A stretch of 64,000 bases of DNA from Aquimarina amphilecti (GTDB taxonomy: Bacteria > Bacteroidota > Bacteroidia > Flavobacteriales > Flavobacteriaceae): NCBI RefSeq assembly GCF_900109375.1, contig NZ_FOAB01000005.1, positions 186,001-250,000 of the forward strand. Direction: 5' to 3'. Position numbers and translations under genes: made by a program. Below are positions 55,138 to 63,042 of this stretch, piece by piece. How positions within the stretch are numbered: the stretch's first letter is position 1; every line of letters starts with the position of its first letter. Below the pieces are notes generated by a model. It worked only from the letters and a program-made list of their open reading frames with translations, did no database searches and was not told the origin of the DNA.

Positions 55138-56679
55138 TCAATAACTTATAAATTGAAAAGCATCTTTTTTATTTCCTTCAGAATCAATAAACCCAAAATG
55201 TTTTTGTGCATTTTTTCTCCAAGGTAATCTACCAACTACTTCCGTAGGAATATTATCAAAATCATATAATGTCCACGACATATAATGGAGTTCATTCTTT
55301 TGTATGATTTTCTGGAATTTCTCATGATAAGAAGCTTGATCTTTTTCAGAATTACCAAACGGTGCCCATAGCCCTTTATTAGAAGACAAGCCAAATTCTT
55401 GTAATACTAACGGTTTATTAATGGAGGATATCGTATTAAAAGACTCAGAAAAATTTTCTAAATCTCTATAATAATGAAAAGAGATAATATCTAATTTATC
55501 ACTTAACAAGCTGGCGGATTCTATGGATGACCAACCAATCGTTATAGGATGTATACTGTCTAAAGATCTTACTTGATGAGTCATTTCCGTTAACCAAGCA
55601 AGTACGGTTTCTTTTCTTCGACTCTCAAAATCTAAATTAGGCTCATTTTTAATATCCCAAGCTAAGAGTGCCTTGTGATCTTTTATGGCATTAACAATTT
55701 GCTCTGCATGTCTATGTGTAAAAGTCCAATCATCAATAGCATAATTTCCATAAAAATCAAAAAGAGTAACAACTGCTTTTAGTTTAGTATCTTCCGCAAG
55801 GTCTAATACTTGTTTTAGTTTTTTAAGTTTTTCGGCTTTTACGTACTCTTTGCCAAACTCTTCATACGGCACAAAAATTCTAATAGTATTAAGTCCTGCA
55901 TTTTTAATAATTTCTAAATCCTTTCTAATCGTAGCGATTTCAAAATCATCACCAAACATATTCCAAGGGTTTTTTTGAGGGTAATAATTGATTCCTTTTA
56001 TCTGATAGGTACTACTATCAACTATAATTTTCTTTCCTTTTACATATGTGGATTTCTTTTGTAATATGGTATCTGGTTGTGATAGCGGTTTTTTAACTAT
56101 ATGGCGAACTCTCCAGAACCCATCTTCTAGCAACATGGCTATTTTGTAATCAGAAATATCTTTGGTTGCAAACTGTAATTCATTTTCTTTAAAAAACTGA
56201 GTATATGATGTTACGTTTTGATCCTCAAAAACTACTAATTGTCCATCGGCACTATAAAAATCCAAAGCTAGGTTATGATTTAGCGTGGTGCTAACTACTT
56301 TTACCTTATTTTCGATATTAAACTCAATACTTTTTATCAAATTTTCACGAGCACTTTCTGTATAGAAATCGAAAATCCCTAAGGAATCATAAGTTGTATA
56401 TCCTACGTTTCTAACATACCAGGAATTAATATAATCTTTTTGGATATCTCCCATAGTTTGTTTCTCAATTGGTCTTGCAGGGTTTATAGTGTCTTTCCAA
56501 TTGACTTTGGGTATATATGCCTGCTTGTTTTTTACACCAATATGAAGCATCATAGAACGATCTGCACCAGTATTGAGAAAGGATAATGTCTGACTTATAC
56601 CAAAAAGAATAAGTCCATTTATGATTATAAATGAAATAATAATGAAAGATCTGTATATCATTTTATTTTGTTTCTTCAT
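55138..56679 (-). CDS. Clan-A glycoside hydrolase, membrane anchored
   Basis: A 513-residue protein with an N-terminal membrane anchor (about 10-32). A roughly 180-residue N-terminal domain leads to a TIM-barrel hydrolase. The acid/base glutamate sits in WDIKNEP and the nucleophile glutamate in LVLQEFG, as in GH5-like clan-A enzymes. Hydrolases of this kind (for example PslG, BcsZ) commonly accompany exopolysaccharide synthases. Its start overlaps the preceding gene by four bases. Substrate unknown. Confidence 0.82.
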   Translation of the reverse strand: MKKQNKMIYRSFIIISFIIINGLILFGISQTLSFLNTGADRSMMLHIGVKNKQAYIPKVNWKDTINPARPIEKQTMGDIQKDYINSWYVRNVGYTTYDSLGIFDFYTESARENLIKSIEFNIENKVKVVSTTLNHNLALDFYSADGQLVVFEDQNVTSYTQFFKENELQFATKDISDYKIAMLLEDGFWRVRHIVKKPLSQPDTILQKKSTYVKGKKIIVDSSTYQIKGINYYPQKNPWNMFGDDFEIATIRKDLEIIKNAGLNTIRIFVPYEEFGKEYVKAEKLKKLKQVLDLAEDTKLKAVVTLFDFYGNYAIDDWTFTHRHAEQIVNAIKDHKALLAWDIKNEPNLDFESRRKETVLAWLTEMTHQVRSLDSIHPITIGWSSIESASLLSDKLDIISFHYYRDLENFSESFNTISSINKPLVLQEFGLSSNKGLWAPFGNSEKDQASYHEKFQKIIQKNELHYMSWTLYDFDNIPTEVVGRLPWRKNAQKHFGFIDSEGNKKDAFQFISY

Positions 56680-57908
56680 TCCAATACTATGTGATCGTAT
56701 TTTTTAGTAATGCCCATTCCTGTAACTTCTAAAGTATATTCTCCCGCTGGAAAGAAATCATTAGATAAATAAAAGTCTACAAACCCTTTAGAAGAAAATT
56801 CAGTAAATGTATCTGTCAATGTATCATTGTTATATACGTGTAAAGAAATCATGGCGCCATCCGGTATAATTTGATTCATAAAACTTAAGATAGCTCCTAC
56901 TTTAATATTTCTTTTTCCTTTATCAAAAGTAATTGTATAGTCCGTTACTGCGGGTTTAAATTCTAAAGTAAGTTGGTCACTTTCTGCCATTTCGGGTATA
57001 AAGGCCTGCGCAGTCCACGATGATGCTTTAGCTGGATGTATCATATATCCTGTTGCCACACCCTTAATAGTAGTTCCAGAAGCTCGTAATTGTTCATTAT
57101 GGTTTGTTAGAATGCTAAACTCTACGATACGTCCATCACTTATAGTATTACCATATTCATCTTTAATTTCAGAAGTAAAAAATTTTACAATTTGATTTCC
57201 ATCGGCATACTCGTGTTTTTTTGAAACCTTTAATTCAAAATCTTGAGCTTGTGATGGAAAAACATTAAGTGTAAATTCTTTTGAAGCTAAATTACCTGTG
57301 TTTGCACTGACAAGAATTCTTCCCGATTCTTGATAAGAGTATATATTTTTCCAAGCAATAAAATTATTTATAAATAGCTCAGAATCTTTTTCTAAATCTA
57401 AAAATTGATGTTTGATTGTAACTAAAGTACTATCCTGAATTGGATTGTCATAGTTGTCGGAAGGTATTACGGTGAACATACCATAATCTTTTCCTCCTGC
57501 AGTAATGCTTGTCGGACCTAAATAAGATTCTAGAGGTTCTTTAATCATTTTAGATGCTTTAATATGTAAACTTCCTGAGTAAATCTCTTGCAGATTATGA
57601 ACTAATTTATAATTGATTACCCCTCTTTTTTGAGATAAAAAAGGAGGAATTTTAAAAACTAAATTGCCCTCTTTTTCTTGAGAATTAAGAACTGATATCC
57701 CATAAGAGCTTTTTACAATAAGAGAAATTTCACTAGATTCTTCTGCTTTAAATTTCAAAATAATTTCTTCACCTGCAGTATAAGTGTTTTTAGCTTGCAG
57801 CGTTGTAATATTTATTTTTTGAATATTCTTAATAATAGGATTGCTTGTGGTAAACCCTAGAATGAGAATCACTAAAAATAATAGATATGTATATGTTCTC
57901 AGTTTCAT
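56676..57908 (-). CDS. Exported Ig-like/invasin-like domain protein
   Basis: A 410-residue protein with a signal peptide (YTYLLFLVILILGF) and several beta-sandwich segments. These include bacterial Ig-like, gap-filling motifs such as DEYGNTISDGRIVEFSI and a repeated 'YTAGEEIILKFKA' type start. It is likely periplasmic. It overlaps the genes on both sides by 1 and 4 bases, so it works with the large membrane protein and the hydrolase. Confidence 0.75.
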   Translation of the reverse strand: MKLRTYTYLLFLVILILGFTTSNPIIKNIQKINITTLQAKNTYTAGEEIILKFKAEESSEISLIVKSSYGISVLNSQEKEGNLVFKIPPFLSQKRGVINYKLVHNLQEIYSGSLHIKASKMIKEPLESYLGPTSITAGGKDYGMFTVIPSDNYDNPIQDSTLVTIKHQFLDLEKDSELFINNFIAWKNIYSYQESGRILVSANTGNLASKEFTLNVFPSQAQDFELKVSKKHEYADGNQIVKFFTSEIKDEYGNTISDGRIVEFSILTNHNEQLRASGTTIKGVATGYMIHPAKASSWTAQAFIPEMAESDQLTLEFKPAVTDYTITFDKGKRNIKVGAILSFMNQIIPDGAMISLHVYNNDTLTDTFTEFSSKGFVDFYLSNDFFPAGEYTLEVTGMGITKKYDHIVLE

Positions 57909-60900
57909 TAATTAGGGGCTCCTATATAATTGTTAACGTCTATTTTTATAAAACTATAACCAGTTCCGTCTACTGGTATAAAGGAATAATCCTTTTGATC
58001 TCTTCTTCTATTAGGGGTTACTTTATGACTAATATCCTTATTGGGTAATCCGTTAATAAAAATATTTTCCATATCCTGACTGATAGATTTTAAGTTGCTG
58101 ATTTCTTTTAAGATATAGGTAAAAGGTCTTTTACGCTGAGGTCTGATTCCTTCTCTTATATAAGAATGATCAACCCAAATAAGTTCTTTTTGATCATTAT
58201 AATACGATATAATCAATTGAGGGATAGTGATTTCTTGTAAACCAGAATTAAATAAGATACCCTGTACTTTATTTTTATCAATTTTAACTTCAGAAAGAGC
58301 AAGTCCTTTATATAAATCCGTTGTAGCTACATTACCCGCACATTGTAAGTTAAAAGTTAGAGGAATATCTGTTAGATTTATAGTAGTAAATTCATCTGGA
58401 TTGAAGGTTTCAGGTTTTTGTTCGTCTTTGTTCATCCAAGCAACCCCTTCAAAATTAACCCTAAAACTAGTAATTTCTTTAGGTACCAGTTTATGTTTCA
58501 TCTGATCCTTTGCGTTATATACGGCTAGTTCTTGATTTTTAGAATTATAAAGTGTAGCCTTTATAATAACATCTGCTGGCACGTTATCAATATTTTGTAT
58601 TTCTCCAACTACCGTGTATATCGTATCATTTTTAACAAGATTTGCATTGAGAACTTCTAAAACTGGCTGTTTTAAAACATCTTCATGAAAGGTTTGTTCA
58701 GAGGATATTCTTCTTCTTCCATGATTATAAAACTGAGTTTTATTTTGTGAAAATAATTGATCAGGAGGAATATCAAGATCATAGTTAGGTGGTTTTACGA
58801 ACCATTCCCTTTTATGTTTTACGAGTTCTAAGTAAAATACTTTGTCTATCCTTTCTAATGGGGTAATCCAATACGTAGTAGCTCTAGCTTTTGCTGTACT
58901 ATCCGTTTGATCCAGAATAGTTACATTAATCTCGTCCATTTTTGCGTATGAACTTAATAAACCATCTGTTACCGCAATTTCTAACATGTATTGATCTTCT
59001 TCCTTATTACTTTCAGGATCTATATAACTATATGCTCTTTTAAATTCCTTGAAATCTAGTGCGTCATAATAGGCCTTTACTACATTTTGCGGACTTATTT
59101 GTGTAGCATTTTTGATGTAAAAAATATAACTACCATAGCTTATAATTAATAAAAGCAACACTATCCAGATATGCTCCAAACGAATCATATAATTTTTGAA
59201 ATCTTTATATTTTATTCCATACTTAAAAAAATCTGGATGATTTTGATCTCTGGTTTTAAGCGCTTGAATCCATATAGTTTGGATATTAATTATAAAGGCT
59301 AGCAGTACTGTTATGACTGGTATTAGACCCCACATAAGTTTTAATGGTAAAGCGACATCATCTTTTGGAATAATGTTAGGTATGGGCGGAATGTTTAATT
59401 TTTCCCAAACCATGATACCGTTTTCTAATTGTCTTAGTCGCTGCCAACCACAGAAATAAAGAATTGGGTCATAAAATTTATCATTAGAAAACACGTACTT
59501 TAAATTGTATTTTTCGGGTACCGTTAGAAATTGTTGTAATGAACCAATACCTTCTACACCTCTAAATTTTGAATTTTCTAATCTTTCGACAGCTCTAGAA
59601 GTCAATTCAGGAAGTCTTCTTGCAGAGTGATAATTGCCATCTACGGTCATTGCATTCGTCTGAGCTGATAACCATGCCATTTGATCCCCAAAACCTAAGG
59701 GTAAGTACCTCCAGTGATCGTGTTGATCTTGTTTCAGGAAGTTTAAAATGGGGAGCATTTTTATTTTTTGTGGTTGTGAAGGTCTAAAGTATCCTAAACT
59801 CATGGTAAATATGCATACAAAAATATAAGCTCCAGCCAGAGAACCTCCTAATATTCGATGGTAAACACTACCAAATTTTTTCTGGAGGCTTCTTTTAATA
59901 TCTCCTTCTATAAAACGATAACAAAACTCTCCAAACATTGGCAAAGACATAATAGAAGCCCACAATGTAAACCTATCGAGTGTTAGAATATTAAAAGCAT
60001 TATCCCCTAGTAAGACTTTAGGAATAGGAGTTGTTCCTCCTGTACCTAATATACTTAGTAAGGTCAAGGATAAACCAAAAAACAAGTATCTTTTACTATA
60101 ATACCGATAAAATAAATAAGGAAAAATAAACAAAAGTACTCCCCATGGTATTAAGAAGAAAACGAGTCCAGATGAAGTAATTTCTAAAAAATTATCTCTA
60201 GAACCATGCGGGATAGGAACCTGAGTAATCGGGTTGTTTTTTGTGTTAATCCAATAAGGTAAAATGCAAAAAATGATAAGCGTTAAAGACCCCATACCAA
60301 AACCTACAATTCTCCAAAAAAGCTTAAAGAATGTATTTAAAAAAGTTTTAAATCGAATAGCAGAATACGAACCGACTTGATCTTTAGCACTGTCCATAAT
60401 TACCATTCCGATAAGCGGAAATATAAAAAAGATCATTCCGAAAATTGGAGTAACATGATGAGAGGTTACTGTAACAGCTAACAGACTAAAAGCTCGAATT
60501 AAATATTTGTATTTTCCGGTTTTGATCCACAAATAAATTTCGGGTAATGCGTGCATCAGAACTGAGATTCCAATAATACTTGGTAATTGACCAAAAATAT
60601 GCAAGGTTTCTACAAAAGAAGACGAGAATACAGCAACCAATGCGGCATATCCAGCAATATTTCTCTTACCAGTCATCAGTAACGAAAATCGATAGACCCC
60701 TGTTATAAATAGGATGATAGCAATGATACCTACTGTAAAAAGACCGAATTTAAGACCTCCTATAAGAGATAGTAGTCCTATACTTTGATGTACTAACGGA
60801 GGATATCCCATAACGGTAAATCCAGTGTACCAACTATAGTTCCAAGGCTCAAACCAACTAGATGCGTAATGGTCGGCAAAAAATAGATGAATCAATGCGT

Positions 60901-61000
60901 CGTAAGTAGTTTCTAATGTAAAGAAGATACTAGAGCCATGGAATAGAACTCCAATAAGTAAAGCACTGATTAAATATTTGTTTGTAATTCTTTTCTCCAT
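57908..61000 (-). CDS. Large GT-C-like membrane protein with periplasmic C-terminal domains
   Basis: A 1030-residue protein. About twelve membrane helices occupy residues 10-620, with a first loop (ETTYDALIHLFFADHY, NYSWYTGFTVMGYPPLVH) that recalls GT-C glycosyltransferases and PTPS-related membrane proteins. After the last helix come an NTF2/SnoaL-like domain (about 645-740) and an FxLYD-like beta domain (about 770-850), then another beta segment. It starts a three-gene operon with the Ig-like protein and the hydrolase. It could be the polymerase or a modifying transferase of the polysaccharide. I cannot identify catalytic residues with confidence. Confidence 0.72.
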   Translation of the reverse strand: MEKRITNKYLISALLIGVLFHGSSIFFTLETTYDALIHLFFADHYASSWFEPWNYSWYTGFTVMGYPPLVHQSIGLLSLIGGLKFGLFTVGIIAIILFITGVYRFSLLMTGKRNIAGYAALVAVFSSSFVETLHIFGQLPSIIGISVLMHALPEIYLWIKTGKYKYLIRAFSLLAVTVTSHHVTPIFGMIFFIFPLIGMVIMDSAKDQVGSYSAIRFKTFLNTFFKLFWRIVGFGMGSLTLIIFCILPYWINTKNNPITQVPIPHGSRDNFLEITSSGLVFFLIPWGVLLFIFPYLFYRYYSKRYLFFGLSLTLLSILGTGGTTPIPKVLLGDNAFNILTLDRFTLWASIMSLPMFGEFCYRFIEGDIKRSLQKKFGSVYHRILGGSLAGAYIFVCIFTMSLGYFRPSQPQKIKMLPILNFLKQDQHDHWRYLPLGFGDQMAWLSAQTNAMTVDGNYHSARRLPELTSRAVERLENSKFRGVEGIGSLQQFLTVPEKYNLKYVFSNDKFYDPILYFCGWQRLRQLENGIMVWEKLNIPPIPNIIPKDDVALPLKLMWGLIPVITVLLAFIINIQTIWIQALKTRDQNHPDFFKYGIKYKDFKNYMIRLEHIWIVLLLLIISYGSYIFYIKNATQISPQNVVKAYYDALDFKEFKRAYSYIDPESNKEEDQYMLEIAVTDGLLSSYAKMDEINVTILDQTDSTAKARATTYWITPLERIDKVFYLELVKHKREWFVKPPNYDLDIPPDQLFSQNKTQFYNHGRRRISSEQTFHEDVLKQPVLEVLNANLVKNDTIYTVVGEIQNIDNVPADVIIKATLYNSKNQELAVYNAKDQMKHKLVPKEITSFRVNFEGVAWMNKDEQKPETFNPDEFTTINLTDIPLTFNLQCAGNVATTDLYKGLALSEVKIDKNKVQGILFNSGLQEITIPQLIISYYNDQKELIWVDHSYIREGIRPQRKRPFTYILKEISNLKSISQDMENIFINGLPNKDISHKVTPNRRRDQKDYSFIPVDGTGYSFIKIDVNNYIGAPN

Positions 61001-61027
61001 TCAATAACCCTAAGCGGAAACTTCCCT

Positions 61028-61066
61028 TTAAATATACAAGAAACTTTCTCTGGATTAAATATACAA
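61028..61066. repeat. Direct repeat TTAAATATACAA upstream of the EPS minus operon
   Basis: The 12-mer TTAAATATACAA occurs at 61028-61039 and 61055-61066. Read on the minus strand each copy contains TATATTTA, close to a -7 element, so these may be tandem promoters of the three-gene operon starting at 61000. Confidence 0.4.
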
Positions 61067-61078
61067 TAAAGCTTTGGG

Positions 61079-61179
61079 TTTCGACGAGTGGTACGTCTTT
61101 CGATGAATACCATTCATCGATAGCTTTTTTAGAATGATCGAATTACCCCAATTTTGGATACCTCCCTATCCTATTTTTA
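61079..61179. promoter_or_regulatory. Divergent candidate LytTR boxes between the EPS operon and GT2 gene
   Basis: Plus strand: TGGTACGTCTTTC (61089), CCATTCATCGATA (61110) and AGAATGATCGAAT (61131), each 21 bp apart, with TATTTTTA beginning 41 bp after the last (61172). Minus strand: CCACTCGTCGAAA (read from 61091) and GTATTCATCGAAA (read from 61110), 19 bp apart, facing the operon at 61000. This is the densest cluster of boxes in the window. Confidence 0.55.
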
Positions 61180-61202
61180 ACTCGTAATCGAAAATAACGT
61201 TC

Positions 61203-61807
61203 ATGAAGACAGGAATAATCATACCATGCTTTAACGAGGAAAAAAGACTAAATGTTACAGCTTTTAAAAATTTTGTTAGTAAAGAAAATGACTATTACTT
61301 ATGTTTTGTAAATGATGGAAGTAAAGACAATACATTAAAAGTATTACAAGAAATTCGAGAGATAAATCCTTCTAAAGTAAGTATTGTAGATATGAAGAAA
61401 AATGGAGGTAAAGCAGCAGCGGTAAGAGCTGGGTCACGATACTTATACAGTTTTGTTGAAATAGATTATATCGGATTTATTGACGCTGGTCTTTCAGCAG
61501 ATTTTGAAGATTTTGGAGACCTGTTAAAGACTTTAAAAACAAATAATGAATTAAACTTTGTTTTTGGTTCAAGAGCGAAAAATGCATCAGAAGCAATAGA
61601 AAAAGATAAGATAAGATCTTTATTGTCTAAAGTGATTAATATACTGATTATTTTAATGGTAGAATCATCAATAGAAGATACAGTATTTGGTGCTAACATT
61701 TATAAAGCAGATTTAGTGTCTATAGTGTTGGCAGAAAGTTTTATGAGTAACTGGTTTTTTATGTAGAGATGTTTATCAGGATGGATAGGTGTTTTGGAAA
61801 CGAATAG
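61203..61807 (+). pseudogene. GT2 glycosyltransferase, frameshifted near the C-terminus
   Basis: The uninterrupted frame gives 187 residues, stopping at 61766. It is a GT2 (dolichyl-phosphate-mannose-synthase-like) enzyme with IIPCFNEEKRL, FVNDGSKDNT, the D-x-D-like FIDAGLSADF and FGSR. The family normally runs on past 'W-x-F-D-V-E'. Here SNWFFM is followed by a stop, but the +1 frame continues as VEMFIRMDRCFGNE to 61807. One missing base beside the T6 run at 61755-61760 would restore the expected WFFDVEMF. Further downstream the family tail also seems disrupted. A sequencing error is possible. Confidence 0.72.
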
Positions 61808-61962
61808 ATAATGAAAATTATAATAGAGATACTATTGAAAAAATGAGGTCATATGAATGTTATTATTTATGAATACTTAGTTGAAATTAAAAACTATTCT
61901 GAGTCCGCTATAGTGAGGTGATTAAAAGTTACCCTAAATCTTATAACCTAAACCCTAGAACT

Positions 61963-62931
61963 ATGATTAACTATCCTATTAAATTTGAACCAATATTGAA
62001 AGAGAAAATATGGGGCGGGAATAAATTGAAAAATGTTTTATGTAAAAAGACTACTAAAAGTAATGTTGGAGAGAGTTGGGAAATTTCGGATGTAAATAAG
62101 GATGTATCTGTTATATCTAATGGTCTTGCTAAGGGCACTACTTTAAGAGAATTGATTAATTATTATCAGTGTTCTTTATTAGGTAAAAAAAATTATGAAA
62201 CTTTTGGAAAGAAATTTCCATTATTGATAAAATTTATAGATGCGGATAGAGATCTTTCAATTCAGGTACATCCAGATGATGAAATGGCAAAAAGAAGACA
62301 CGATTCATTTGGGAAGACAGAAATGTGGTACATAATGCAAGCTGACAATAATGCCAATCTCATTGTAGGTTTTGAAGAAAAAATCTCAAAAAGAGAATAT
62401 ATAAAACATCTAAATAATAATAGTTTAGAGAGTATCTTACATTATGAAAAAGTAAAGCCTGGTGACTCATTTTTTATCGATGCAGGAAAAGTACACGCAA
62501 TAGGAGCAGGAGTAATGTTAGCAGAAATACAGCAAACCTCCGATATTACCTATAGGTTATACGATTGGAATAGAAAGGATGCAAATGGAAATACTAGAAA
62601 ACTGCATACTGCAGAAGCGTTAGATGCAATTAAATTTAATGGGAAAAGAGATTTTAAGAAAACGTATCAAAAATTAAAGAATAGTACATCTAATATCGCA
62701 GAGTGCCCTTATTTTACAACTAATTTTACGACAGTCTCTGGGAAATTTGAAAAGAATTACACAGAATTAGATTCATTCGTGGTATATATGTGTACTAAGG
62801 GAGAAGGTAGAATAACAGTAAACAATCATACCGAAACTGTAAAACAAGGAGAAACAGTATTGTTGCCCGCAATGGTAGATCAAGTGAAGGTAACATCCAA
62901 TTATTGTGAACTATTAGAAGTTTTTATTTAG
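61963..62931 (+). CDS. manA: Mannose-6-phosphate isomerase, class I
   Basis: A 322-residue isomerase converting mannose-6-phosphate and fructose-6-phosphate, which feeds GDP-mannose for polysaccharide synthesis. Zinc-site segments are visible: QVHPDDE, KTEMWY and GKVHAIGAG. The conserved DITYRLYDW(N)R follows. The start is ATG at 61963 (MINYPIKFEP); a GTG at 61918 would add 15 unrelated residues. It lies downstream of the broken GT2 gene. Confidence 0.93.
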   Translation: MINYPIKFEPILKEKIWGGNKLKNVLCKKTTKSNVGESWEISDVNKDVSVISNGLAKGTTLRELINYYQCSLLGKKNYETFGKKFPLLIKFIDADRDLSIQVHPDDEMAKRRHDSFGKTEMWYIMQADNNANLIVGFEEKISKREYIKHLNNNSLESILHYEKVKPGDSFFIDAGKVHAIGAGVMLAEIQQTSDITYRLYDWNRKDANGNTRKLHTAEALDAIKFNGKRDFKKTYQKLKNSTSNIAECPYFTTNFTTVSGKFEKNYTELDSFVVYMCTKGEGRITVNNHTETVKQGETVLLPAMVDQVKVTSNYCELLEVFI

Positions 62932-62989
62932 TATCAGATTTAGGTAAGAAAAGGATAGTAAATAGCTTTATTTCATAAATAATTGTAGA

Positions 62990-63033
62990 AAAGGAAAATC
63001 CATCAGTTTGAAGAAGCTGTTAGATTTTCCTTT
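62990..63033. terminator. Terminator between manA and leuB (bidirectional)
   Basis: An 11-bp stem AAAGGAAAATC (62990-63000) / GATTTTCCTTT (63023-63033) closes a 22-base loop. T-rich tracts lie on both sides for the convergent genes. Confidence 0.7.
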
Positions 63034-63042
63034 ATTTTAATT

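Noticed and set aside
61918..61962. GTG start giving a 15-residue longer manA product
   Set aside because: The added residues do not resemble ManA, and the ATG at 61963 gives the normal family start.
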